A DNA stretch of 64,000 bases from Azorinus chamasolen (Eukaryota > Mollusca > Bivalvia > Cardiida > Solecurtidae): the NCBI GenBank assembly GCA_963576725.1, contig OY755240.1:96320316-96384315 (forward strand), written 5' to 3'. The notes below the pieces were generated by a model. The model was not told the DNA's origin, did not search any database, and saw only the letters and a list, made by a program, of their open reading frames with translations. Position numbers and translations under genes: made by a program. Positions 11,190 to 20,632 of this stretch are shown here, piece by piece (the stretch's first letter is position 1; every line of letters starts with the position of its first letter).

Positions 11190-11324
11190 ATACCCTAGCA
11201 TTGTAAATAATTTTAAGTTTCAATTGTAAATAGACAGCTGTTTTTACGGGCATCACAGTTTTAAACACAGGGTAAAATACGTTCCATGAGGATCCCTACC
11301 CTTATATCGGAAGAAGAAGAAGAA
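9600..11324 (+). mobile_element. 5'-truncated LINE (CR1/Jockey-like), copy 3
   Basis: RT-like sequence starts near 9604. The 3' end is a short GAA repeat (11309-11324) after ACCCTTATATCGG. The tail runs directly into a MITE (CCCTTTACTCC from 11325), so the TTAA expected on that MITE's left side is replaced by the LINE tail. Confidence 0.8.
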
Positions 11325-11553
11325 CCCTTTACTCCAGAAATACGCCTTTGCAAACAGAGTAGACCCAGATCAGACGATTCCTACAGGATCAGTCTGATCA
11401 GGGTCTGTTCTGTTTGCTTATAATATAACATAGACCTGATTCAACAGTTTCTGCCATGGCCAAAAAATAATGTGTCTATATGCCATTATAAATGAATCTA
11501 ATTAATATTCATGACGTCATTATTTCTTGTATAAATATTCATGGAGTGAAGGG
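11325..11553 (-). mobile_element. TTAA MITE, family B
   Basis: Full copy from CCCTTTACTCC to GGAGTGAAGGG, then TTAA at 11554-11557. The central hairpin is CAGATCAGACGATTCC / CAGTCTGATCAGGGTCTG. It carries a perfect TGACGTCA (CRE-type) palindrome at ~11513-11520. The left TTAA is missing because a LINE tail abuts it. Confidence 0.85.
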
Positions 11554-11559
11554 TTAAAT

Positions 11560-12298
11560 TCAGACCAAACGTAAGATATATAGCGTGAATATCTAAGTAT
11601 GGTCCAGAAGGTATTAGTTCTACAATATAAAACTTCTGTATTTCGAAATATCACATAATTATCGTTCTTCATCACATTTTTATTCTTTTATATCTGTTTT
11701 TTTCTATTTTTCATTATGTTTTTTTAATTGTTTATCATTCCTGCGAAATACGAAAAATAAATATGAATGATAAAAAACAAAATGAAGAATGATAACGGGA
11801 TAATTTGAATGAAAAATAGGCTTGCGTGATGTCAAATTATTTGGACTAAGAAGGTATGTGATGTCAGCTGAAGATAACCTTTTAACTATATGAATTACAG
11901 AGTGATGAATGATTATATGATCGCTAAAAAAGCTACTGCGAAGGTACCCGGATGCGGGTAGAAACTACCTGTATATATTGTTGTCAATTGTAACACATGG
12001 ACAGATGACAGAACAACACTAGAGGGTTACATCTACAATGAACCACAGTATGACAGTGGGATTCGCAGTATAAATTTTGGTAGAGAAATAAAAGAGTTAT
12101 TCTTGAAAATGTTTAAATTTACGCATCTAATCTGGACCTCAGTGGTGGTACACATTTTGGTAAAGTCCTTCAAAAGTGATGTGTCGGGATGAAATAAGAC
12201 ATACTGTAGTTTGTTGATATGCACACTACGTGGCATAAAGTAACCTATGGTTCTTGTTGTATTGTGTGTTAAGCAGTTGCGTACCTTTTCAATAATAT
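11560..12298. other. no gene recognised
   Basis: A+T-rich spacer. The minus frame at 12033-12431 runs through a MITE and has no family resemblance. Confidence 0.45.
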
Positions 12299-12500
12299 AG
12301 TAAAATCCATTTAAACCGGCCGTTAAATTTGGCATAAATATCGGCCTTGGAGACAGGTGGCAGCTTAATGCAGGATGAAAGTCATACAGAAAGCTCCCCG
12401 GGGAGTTTTCTGCATGCCTATCATCCTGCATTAAGCAGTCACCTGCCTAAAAGTATATTAATTCTTCTCTACTAGATATCCGGTTTACAGCGGTTTTACC
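12299..12500. mobile_element. TA MITE, family D
   Basis: Ends TAGTAAAATCCATTTAAACC and GGTTTACAGCGGTTTTACC, core GCTTAATGCAGG ... AGAAAGCTCCCCGGGGAG ... CCTGCATTAAGC. The inverted ends of the family read CAGTAAAACCYCTCTAAACC with TA flanks, as in mariner/pogo-type elements. Confidence 0.8.
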
Positions 12501-12556
12501 GTATTTAATAGTCACTTACGCACGTGTTTAACATTAATCTGAAAGATGAAAACATT

Positions 12557-12835
12557 ATTATGGCCAAAATGAAACAAAAATCGAAGATTTAGGGAGTAGA
12601 CGTTGGTAAGCGTTCTGTCTTGACATGTAAACTTTAAAATATTCCCTCATATTGACGCCTTTTGATGCCTCTGTAAAAATCACATTTTGAAACCATTGTG
12701 ATTAATAGAGCATTTGCTCCTATAGGAGCAAATGCTCTATTTATCACAATAGTTTCAAAACTACATAGTTCTAAATTTTCCCGCGGGAGCATGCCCACGG
12801 ACCCCTATAGCCATGATGTGTGCATTACATTTTGA
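12557..12835. mobile_element. palindromic MITE, family E (longer form)
   Basis: A perfect ~60 bp palindrome around TTTGCTCCTATAGGAGCAAA (12712-12731) with arms TTGTGATTAATAGAGCA / TGCTCTATTTATCACAA. Flanks match the copy at 6876-7160. Confidence 0.8.
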
Positions 12836-12879
12836 ATCTTTGAATAATAGATCTGCAAATTGAAGCAAATAACAATTAT

Positions 12880-13101
12880 TAAATATACAGATGCAACATT
12901 ACTTAGGATGCAATGATTTAATTTCTGAACATTGATTTCTTGTGCACATATATCTGTGTTTCACTGTTTTGTATTGTGTACGAAATGCTTTTGTTTGAGG
13001 GTCTCCTGGTAGATTAGTCATTATGACTAATTGAGCTACCCTCGTTAAATAAAGTCATTCGTTCATTCATTCATTCATTCATTCATTCATTCATTCATTC
13101 A
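12880..13101 (+). mobile_element. LINE/SINE 3' end with ATTC tail
   Basis: The segment ends GTTAAATAAAGTCATTCG followed by ten ATTC repeats (13059-13101). It also has the small hairpin TAGTCATTATGACTA. A polyadenylation-like AATAAA next to a simple-repeat tail is typical of a LINE or LINE-dependent SINE 3' end. No coding part is left. Confidence 0.6.
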
Positions 13102-13176
13102 GTTACGCCCCTGATAATACAAACAAATATTTCTGCAAAATACCGGATTCCATTTATTATGCATATTTACGACATA

Positions 13177-13379
13177 CAGAAAACCCCATCTAAACCGGGC
13201 ATTAAATTCGGTATAGATATCGGTCTTGGAGACAGGTGACTACTTAATGCAGGATGAAGTCCTGCAGAAATGTTCTCTATGAGCTTTCTGTATGACTTTC
13301 ACCCTGCATTAAGCAGTCACCTGCCTAAAAAATATATTAATTATTCGCTTCTAGAACTCCGGTTTAGAGACGTTTACTG
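13177..13379. mobile_element. TA MITE, family D
   Basis: TA at 13175-13176 then CAGAAAACCCCATCTAAACC. The right end is GGTTTAGAGACGTTTACTG followed by TA. The core is GCAGAAATGTTCTCTATGAG, a decayed dyad, with CACCCTGCATTAAGCAG. Confidence 0.85.
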
Positions 13380-13497
13380 TATAATATATGTGTAGGGATT
13401 TGACAATGCATTTGTATTTCGAAAATATTTGGTTGGTTGTGTCACAGATTGCACGGTGTTATATACATGTATGTTCAAAAACATTAACCCTTTACTC

Positions 13498-13711
13498 CAT
13501 ACATATGTACATACGCCATTCTACGCCTTGGTGTACATTAGTTTATAAGAGCCGTCTGATCAGGGTGTGCTCTGTTTGCTTCTGCTATAATACGATTCTA
13601 CAGTTTCTGCCAGGACCAAACACCCATGCGCCCGTGTGCTATTATAACAATTAATCTAATTAATATTCATGACGTCATTTTGTCTGACATGAATTTTCAT
13701 GGAGTAAAGTA
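13498..13711 (-). mobile_element. TTAA MITE, family B, hairpin partly deleted
   Basis: TTAA at 13494-13497 and 13712-13715. The inner flank CAGTTTCTGCC and the TGACGTCA site (13669-13676) are conserved, but the left hairpin arm is missing. Confidence 0.8.
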
Positions 13712-13904
13712 TTAAATCTTCACATTATGTTGGAGGTTCAACATAGCGAATATTCACGAGTTTGTTGCTCTTTTCGTTCTTAAATGTGTGAACACCGGTG
13801 GAAAATTTCTACTTTAATTACAGCAGACTTGTTGAAGTGGTGAATTATTTAGTCCTCACTGTACAATAGCTAACTGCTGCTGCAAAACCGTGCTTGAATT
13901 TTAA

Positions 13905-14125
13905 CCCATTACCTCATAGGCTATTTTTAGATACAAGCTCTTTGAATTAATCTACCGAAAAGGAGCATTAATTAGAGATAAGGAATATTTTAGAATTTTG
14001 TAGTTTGAAACCATTGTGATAAATAGAGCATTTGCTCCTATAGGAGCAAATGCTCTATTTATCACAATGGTTTCACAAAGTGACTTTTATAGAGTCGTCA
14101 AAAGTCGTCAATATGAGGGAAAGGG
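13905..14125 (+). mobile_element. TTAA MITE, family E, complete
   Basis: TTAA at both ends (13901-13904, 14126-14129), termini CCCATTACCTCAT and ATGAGGGAAAGGG. The central palindrome of ~64 bp has arms CCATTGTGATAAATAGAGCA and dyad TTTGCTCCTATAGGAGCAAA. Confidence 0.9.
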
Positions 14126-14199
14126 TTAAATCGAATTGAGTAGCGTTCCATACCCAAGAGAAAACACACTAAATAGATAGAAATTTACTAGCTTATTAA

Positions 14200-14441
14200 C
14201 CCTTTCCTTCATATAAACGCGTTTTCACGCATTTGCAAACAGAGTAGACCCAGGCCAGACGGCTCCTAGAGGAGCCATCTGATTAGGTTCTGCTCTGTTT
14301 GCTAATGGAACTTAAAAGATAGATGTCTTTACTGTCTAAAATGGCTTGCATGTTCCACCTTCCATTTTTCGTTGTTACTGTTTTTTCCATGAATATCCAA
14401 TAGGTATTGGAATTTTGAATACACCTAGAACAGGGAAAGAG
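14200..14441 (+). mobile_element. TTAA MITE, family A, complete
   Basis: TTAA at 14196-14199 and 14442-14445, termini CCCTTTCCTTCATATAAACG and AGAACAGGGAAAGAG. The hairpin dyad is GGCTCCTAGAGGAGCC. Confidence 0.9.
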
Positions 14442-14571
14442 TTAATGAGAAATTGGTGATCAAAGTTTGGCCCAACTCGGCCTTTCATCAGGATCCAAAC
14501 AGTTTTTCACTATGATTTTGTGAGGGTTGTTTTAAGTTTTAGTTGTTGTTTGCTTTTTATTAAGGGTTTAT

Positions 14572-14830
14572 TATTATTATATATTACATGTATTATCATT
14601 ATTATTATTATTATTTCATTTTTATTATTATTATTATTATTACGTGTATTATTATTATCATTATTATTATTATTATTATTACTATAATAATAATAATAAT
14701 TATTATTATTATTATTATTATTACATGTATTATTATTATTATTATCACTATTATTGTTATTATTATTATCATTATTATTATTATTATTATTATTATCATT
14801 ATTACATGTATTATTATTATTATTACTTTA
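14572..14830. repeat. ATT/TAT microsatellite
   Basis: A ~260 bp trinucleotide run with periodic ATTACATGT interruptions. All open frames here are repeat artefacts (poly-Ile, poly-Tyr). Confidence 0.95.
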
Positions 14831-14889
14831 GAAAATAGAGATGGTAGAACAGAGGCCTGTATTCATGAATCTCATCGTGGAGAATTTAA

Positions 14890-15070
14890 CCCTTTCCCTT
14901 TTTAATATTCGTGTAAGAAATAATGACATCATGAATATCTATCACCTGAATTTTTATACTGTAATTTTTAAAAAAATTTTTTGCTTTGAATCAGATTTTT
15001 TATCACTTCCTATATGAACCGTCTGATCTGGGTCTACTCTGTTTGCAAATGCGTGAAAAGAGGGAAAGGT
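14890..15070 (+). mobile_element. A/B hybrid TTAA MITE
   Basis: The left half is family B (ATTCGTGTAAGAAATAATGA). The right arm is family A (GTTTGCAAATGCGTGAAAAG, then AGGGAAAGG). TTAA flanks both sides. Only the right hairpin arm (CCGTCTGATCTGGGTCTAC) is well preserved. Confidence 0.75.
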
Positions 15071-15158
15071 TTAAGAAAAACCCACAGTCTCTTGAATATT
15101 TCCTAATAACCTCATAAAATCAATACAGCTAAATTATTTTTTAAGAAATAAAGCTTAA

Positions 15159-15372
15159 CCCTTTCCCTCATATAAACGTGTTTTCACGCATTTGCAAACA
15201 GAGTAAACCCAGATCAGGGTCTGCTCTGTTTGCTATTAGAATTCGATAGATCTGTTTCTTTAGTTTCTAAAATGGTTACAATGTTCCACATTCCATATTT
15301 CATTATAACTGTTTTGACCATGAATATTCAGTAGGTATTGAAATTTGGTCTAAATATAGAACAGGGAAAGGG
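15159..15372 (+). mobile_element. TTAA MITE, family A, dyad deleted
   Basis: TTAA at 15155-15158 and 15373-15376 with full A termini. The hairpin has lost its centre: CCCAGATCAGGGTCTGC reads straight across. Confidence 0.88.
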
Positions 15373-15504
15373 TTAATATGAAATATAAATCAAACAAATT
15401 ATTCTAACAGCTATCGAATGATTAACAATGGTTTTGTTACAGATTTTGACTGAACATGGATCCTTCACTATTTCGCTGCCAATGCCGCACCTGTCATTAA
15501 CTAT

Positions 15505-15572
15505 TCAAACAGTTTGGATCCAGATGAGACACCGAGTAACTCGACGTCTCATCAAGATCCATACTGTTTTTA
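15505..15572. repeat. hairpin family F
   Basis: Inverted arms CAGTTTGGATCCAGATGAGA and TCTCATCAAGATCCATACTG flank CACCGAGTAACTCGACG. Related pieces occur at ~525, 14490, 18345, 44728 and 57628. Confidence 0.75.
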
Positions 15573-15782
15573 CTGTTACTATTTTCTGAAACAAAAAAAA
15601 GAAAAAAGAAAATTGTAGCAGACGACAAAGTTTGCAGACAACAAAATTTGGCAGCGAGAGAGTTAAATTGTACTAAGATTAAAATAGTCCTAAGGAGCTT
15701 TATGAACATGGGCCTAGATAAGATGCGTTAATAAAAACATTTTCAAGAATATCTCCTTTATTTTCCCTCTAATCTCCTATGT

Positions 15783-15842
15783 TATGACCACTCTTTAGAA
15801 CCGTCTCTTCGGGGCGATTTTAAAGAGTGGTCACACCATAGG
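15783..15842. repeat. hairpin family G
   Basis: Arms GACCACTCTTTAGAACCGTC and GATTTTAAAGAGTGGTC. A second copy lies at 55038-55104. A short inverted repeat of unknown class. Confidence 0.7.
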
Positions 15843-15849
15843 GCTTGAT

Positions 15850-16227
15850 GGAGAAATAACCATTTTAGTATTTGAATACGTCCCTTTATTTATTGTTGTT
15901 TATACTCTCAAAGTTGATCTTCTTTCTAGATACACCTGATCGAACGTTTCATTCTAACCACAGGCATCTCAAATGACTATCGTTCCAAATATAAAGCAGA
16001 CGACACTTTTAATGTTGCTCTATCCTCGCTATCCTCGAAGGCGATTGGGAAACATGTCTACTGCCCGCATGCAACAGACAAGCACGAACATTAGCCCAGA
16101 AAACAATCGAATGAAACAGTAGCAGTGGTGTGCAACGGGAATACATGCTCGCTAACTAATGTGTAATGTGTGCAAGTGGCATAAGGATTCTCCAAAAGCA
16201 ATATGTCGGTAAGCGATGTTACGAGTG
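15850..16227. other. no gene recognised
   Basis: Spacer sequence with no coding or repeat signal that I can recognise. Confidence 0.4.
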
Positions 16228-16231
16228 TTAA

Positions 16232-16467
16232 CTCTTCCCCTGTTCTATATTTATTCAAATTTCAATACCTGCTGAATATTCATGGACGAAATAGTTACAA
16301 CGAAATATGGAAGGTGGAACATTGTAGCCATTTTAGACAGTAAAGAAACACGCCTATAAAATTATGTTAGCAAACAGAGCAGGCCCTGATCAGATCATAT
16401 ACGAGTCGTCTGATCTGGGTCAACTCTGTTTGCAAATGCGTGAAAAGCGTTTATAGGAAGGAAAGGG
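16232..16467 (-). mobile_element. TTAA MITE, family A
   Basis: Left TTAA at 16228-16231. The right TTAA at 16468-16471 is shared with the next element, so two TTAA elements lie back to back with one target site between them. Confidence 0.88.
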
Positions 16468-16471
16468 TTAA

Positions 16472-17307
16472 CCCTTTACTCCATGAATATTCGTGTAAGA
16501 AATAATGATATCATGAATATTGATTAGATGATTTGTTTTTACTATGGCACACGGGAAGTGTTGGCCAATACAGAAACTGTAGAATCAGATCAATAGTAGT
16601 CGATACGCAAACAGAGCTGACCCTACTCAGATGGCTCCTGCAATAGCCGTCTGCTCTGGGTGTTCTCTGCTTGCATAGGCGTGTCTATTGAGTTTAAAGG
16701 CGTATCTCTTGAGTTAAAAGATGTATTGAGTTAAAAGGCGTATTGAGTTAATTTGCGTATCTATTGAGTTAAAAGGCGTATTGAATTAAAAGTCGTATCT
16801 ATTGAGCTAAAAGGTTTATCTATTGAGTTAAAAGGCGTATCTATTGAGTTAAAAGGCGTATTGAGTTAAAAGTATCTATTGAGCTAAAATGCGTATCTAT
16901 TGAGTTAAAAGGCGTATTGAGTTAAAAGTATCTATTGAGCTAAAATGCGTAATATATTGAGTTAAAATGCGTTTTGAGTTAAAAGGTGTATTGAGTTAAA
17001 AGGCGTAATCTATTGAGTTAAAAGGCGTATCTATTGAGTTAAAAGGTATATTGAGTTAAAATGCGAATTGAGTTAAAAGGCGTATTGAGTTAAAAGGTGT
17101 ATTGAGTTAAAAGGCGTATTGAGTTAAAATGTGTATTGAGTTAAAAGGCGTATCTATTGAGTTAAAAGGCGTATCTATTGAGTTAAATGGCGTATCTATT
17201 GAGTTAAAAGGTGTATTGAGTTAAAAGGCGTATTGAGTTAAAAGGCGTATCTATTGAGTTAAAAGGCGTATCTATTGAGTTAAAAAGCGTATCTATTGAG
17301 TAAAGGG
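16472..17307 (+). mobile_element. TTAA MITE, family B, with expanded right end
   Basis: The left end CCCTTTACTCCATGAATATT, the B flank and hairpin (GGCTCCTGCAATAGCCG) are normal. The right terminal region, normally one AAAGGCGTATTTATGGAG, has become a minisatellite before the closing GAGTAAAGGG. Confidence 0.85.
16675..17307 (+). repeat. minisatellite grown from a MITE end
   Basis: About 630 bp made of TATTGAGTTAAAAGGCG with or without TATC, in two unit sizes (about 17 and 21 bases). The unit matches the family B right-end sequence. Confidence 0.9.
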
Positions 17308-17369
17308 TTATGACGGGTTTACAACATTATCAGACTGTTATATTCCTTAACATCATCAATAAAAATTAA

Positions 17370-17590
17370 CCCTTTCGTCAATAAATACGCCTTTCTACGC
17401 CTCTGTAAAAGTCACTTGTTTGAAACCATAGTGATAAATAGAGTATTTGCTCTATATGAGCAAATGCTCTATTTATCACAATTGTTTCATTACTACATAA
17501 TTCTATGTTCCCCCTTTTTTTTAGTAAATGCTCCTTTTCGGTAGATGTATTCAGAGAGGTTGAGTCTAACAGTAGTCTATGAGGGAATGG
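17370..17590 (+). mobile_element. TTAA MITE, family E
   Basis: TTAA at 17366-17369, left end CCCTTTCGTCAATAAATACG, palindrome TGATAAATAGAGTATTTGCT / AGCAAATGCTCTATTTATCA. The right end is degraded (ATGAGGGAATGG). Confidence 0.8.
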
Positions 17591-17748
17591 ATTTATATGG
17601 GTATCGACAAGATTTCACAGTTTTGCGAACTTACTGTTTGCTTCAAACAATCTTTTCAGCTTATTTTGCTGATAAGTTTCTAGTCTATAATTGTCTGACT
17701 TATACAGCAGAGCTACTAGAACCTCTCTGCAGTGACATCAGGTGAACA

Positions 17749-17950
17749 CAGTAGAACCGGTCCTAAGCAGCCATTTATTTATTGAAAATAGGAGTCTTAA
17801 AAAGCAGGTGGTTGCTTCATGCAGGGCAAAAGTAATACAGAAAGCTCCTATGGGAGCTTTCTGCATTACATTTGACCTGCATTAAGCTACCATCTGCCTT
17901 ACATACCCATAATTAGACATTTTTGATGATCGCTTAAGACAGGTTAGAAT
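17749..17950. mobile_element. TA MITE, family C
   Basis: Ends CAGTAGAACCGGTCCTAAGC and GCTTAAGACAGGTTAGAA. Core AGAAAGCTCCTATGGGAGCT, flanked by TTCATGCAGGGC and CCTGCATTAAGC. Confidence 0.82.
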
Positions 17951-17959
17951 CTGTCTTGT

Positions 17960-18102
17960 TTGCTTAATGGAGGACTAGAGCAATGTAGACAGCTCATAGG
18001 GGGAGTTTCCTGTATAACAGTCGTCCTACTTTAAGCTACCACCTGCCTTTGAGACCCAGATCACGACACGTTTTGGCGTCACTTTAGAGAGGTTTACTGT
18101 AG
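17960..18102. mobile_element. partial TA MITE, family D/C core
   Basis: Core remnant (GACAGCTCATAGGGGGAG) with the right end TTTAGAGAGGTTTACTGTA. Left end missing. Confidence 0.6.
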
Positions 18103-18344
18103 ATTAGGAATATTTTATTGGCATACGTGATCAAACTCAACACTATAAATAGATTCCACAGGTGTCTACATAAAGCAAACCTGCTGATTACCAGCTAGCA
18201 ACAGACACGCAAATAGGCAATCGGGAAGCAGCATTGCGTAACGTTTTGTTTTTATTTCAAAAATTAAAAAAATGTGAGTACCTGTGGTAAATTCACGCTA
18301 AAGGCTGGCCTTAGTATTTGCACGCGGTCGACGGTTTCTGTACA

Positions 18345-18440
18345 AGCAGTTTGGATCCAGATTGCATGTCGGGTAAGTCGGTGTCTCGACAAGACAAGGA
18401 GCCGTCTGATTAGGATCTGCTCCGTTTGCTTATGGTTTTT
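18345..18440. repeat. F hairpin fragment joined to A/B hairpin arm
   Basis: CAGTTTGGATCCAGATTGCA is followed by GGAGCCGTCTGATTAGG and TCTGCTCCGTTTGC. Two repeat fragments are fused with no termini. Confidence 0.55.
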
Positions 18441-18558
18441 AATAGATCTGATTTTACACTTTTTATCATGGTGAAAAAAAAATCGATTTTCAATGTTACA
18501 TTTTATTGATTCTGTTCATGAATATTAATTAGGCGATAAAATATTGAATAAATGTTAA

Positions 18559-18800
18559 CCCTTTCCCTCATATAAACGTGTTTTCACGCATCTGCAAACA
18601 GAGTAGACCCAGATCAGACGGCTCCTAGAGGAGCCGTCTGATCAGGGTCTGCTCTGTTTGCTAATGGAATTTGATAGCTATGTTTCTTTACTTTCTAAAA
18701 TGGCTACAATATTCCACCTTCAATATTTGATTATAATCATTTTTTCCATGAATATTCAGTAGGTATTGAAATTTGGACTAAATATAGAACAGGGGAATGG
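18559..18800 (+). mobile_element. TTAA MITE, family A, complete
   Basis: TTAA at 18555-18558 and 18801-18804, with the hairpin dyad GGCTCCTAGAGGAGCC and long near-perfect arms. The right terminus AACGGGGAATGGGTTAA is partly duplicated just outside. Confidence 0.9.
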
Positions 18801-18934
18801 TTAAACGGGGAATGGGTTAAGAGCAGGCAACACAATGACACGGCTTAGCATGTAAAGACATGCATGGACATCAGTCATCCTACCTTTAGCATGAAGGAAC
18901 GGTCCAGTTCGATATTGTGGTAACGACATGCTTT

Positions 18935-19106
18935 TCAATTTAGTATAGGCCTAAATATCGGTCTTGGAGACAGTTGGCAGCTTAATGCAGGGTAAAGTCA
19001 CAAAGAAAGCTCCTATAGGAGTTTTCTGTGTGACCTTTACCCTGCATTTAGCAGCCACATGTCTAACAGTATCTAAATTATTCCATACTAGAACTCCGGT
19101 TTACTG
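18935..19106. mobile_element. TA MITE, family D, left end lost
   Basis: Contains TCGGTCTTGGAGACAG, core AAAGCTCCTATAGGAGTTTT and right end CTCCGGTTTACTGTA. The left inverted repeat is missing. Confidence 0.75.
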
Positions 19107-19109
19107 TAT

Positions 19110-19674
19110 TTGTAGGCGACAATAACAGCAAAACATTGGTTAGACGCAATGCAGGTACTTAGATCATACTATGTGCCAGGTCATTCCTCTTGACTTTATA
19201 TTAAATTTTATCACATGTACATGTATACATACGTATAGAATAACAGAGAAGTGGCTCGATATATGTTATGAACTAAACGCCCATGAAAGCAAGCTGTAGA
19301 TTTCATTGGAATCTGATATTGCCATTTACCAGACATACCTGCATGTTCCCAATCGATTACCGGCAATCCCTTTTACGCTAAGCAGCTTGCGTCTGCAAAA
19401 AAAGGTACCGTCTGCCTATATGTTAAGAGGACGTGATATCCGTTCCTGCTTAAAACATATAATGTACAAATCTCAAGCGAATGTGGTATCCATCCGTGCT
19501 TGATAACATATTTGAGATACTGTATAGTGTACTTTTCCTCTCTGATAAATAGAAACATTTTCCGTGCTATATAAATAGTGGGAAAGGGAAATAACTATTT
19601 AGCAACGTATATCCATTGCTAAGAATTCACTGTAAGGTGAGTATATCGCATTTTCGGTGAAAATGGAAGCATAT
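19110..19674. other. no gene recognised
   Basis: Unique-looking sequence left of the LTR element. Short open frames only. Confidence 0.45.
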
Positions 19675-20412
19675 TGTAACAGGACGGCAAAAACGGGCTT
19701 TCGTGGGCGGACGACTTACAGGGACAAGTACGACATATCAAATTATAGTGAACGGAATTTATTTAATTATCAATGACGAAATAGACATATGGTTCTAATA
19801 AGTTAATAAAATGCCTCTTGTAGATCTATTTCGGATTGGCTTCTTAATTATGAATGTTTGTGTAAGTTCTGGGGTCTCTTAGGGCTAGTAAATGTAATAT
19901 TTACGTTTCCGTCATGGCCCGTGTCCTTTAGTTTCTTTAGTTCTTTGTATTTCTGTATGGTGGCTAAATAGAGTTTAAACGACTTTTGATGAATTAATTT
20001 TTAGATGTTGTCTGGCCGAAATTTGAAAGAGGAAAGCTCCCGCCTGCTGCGCGCGTTAAGCTTTATACTTCCCGCGGCATGATACATTGCCAAGAGATTC
20101 TTAGTGGTTAGCAGGTCCTCTCCTAAGCCATTGAGTATCCAAGCTCCTTATTCCGGAAAAGTATCATTTTCGGATTCCCGAAAATGATTATAACACCAAT
20201 AACATTAATATGTATACTTATAATACCTATCGCATTATTTCCTTTATAGAAATAAAGCGATATGGATCCAAAACTACTTTTTCTCTACAATAGATAAATG
20301 TAAGTAATGATTACATCATACATGACGTCACGTTTCATGCTTGTTGATGACGTCACATGTGTTGTTGTTTGTATTGTCATCTTCAGTATAAATACATGTA
20401 CCTTTCATTACA
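19675..20412 (-). repeat. LTR (3' LTR of the minus-strand element)
   Basis: 738 bp, TGTAAC...ATTACA. It matches the right LTR over its length apart from two gaps: a ~394 bp block and a ~27 bp block present only on the right. Two perfect TGACGTCA sites lie at 20323-20330 and 20348-20355, in U3 when read on the minus strand. Confidence 0.92.
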
Positions 20413-20426
20413 CATCCCCCACCCTT
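20413..20426 (-). other. polypurine tract
   Basis: On the minus strand AAGGGTGGGGGATG lies immediately before the 3' LTR (TGTAAT). This is the expected position for the plus-strand DNA primer of a retroelement. Confidence 0.8.
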
Positions 20427-20632
20427 ATTAAATAATCCTCCTGGATTATACCCTATACAACAACAACATGACTCCATTTATAAACTTGTACTTTGGACAT
20501 CCGTCGCAAACATGTAATATGCAATATAAACATAGAGACAAAAACAACTGATGAACACATGTAATTAATGTAAAAAAAGATTCCCTAGTTTCTGTCACAA
20601 TATCAATCTAGCCATAGTGAGCAAGTGATGGC

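Noticed and set aside
14588..14905. Poly-Ile and poly-Tyr frames
   Set aside because: Translation of an ATT microsatellite.
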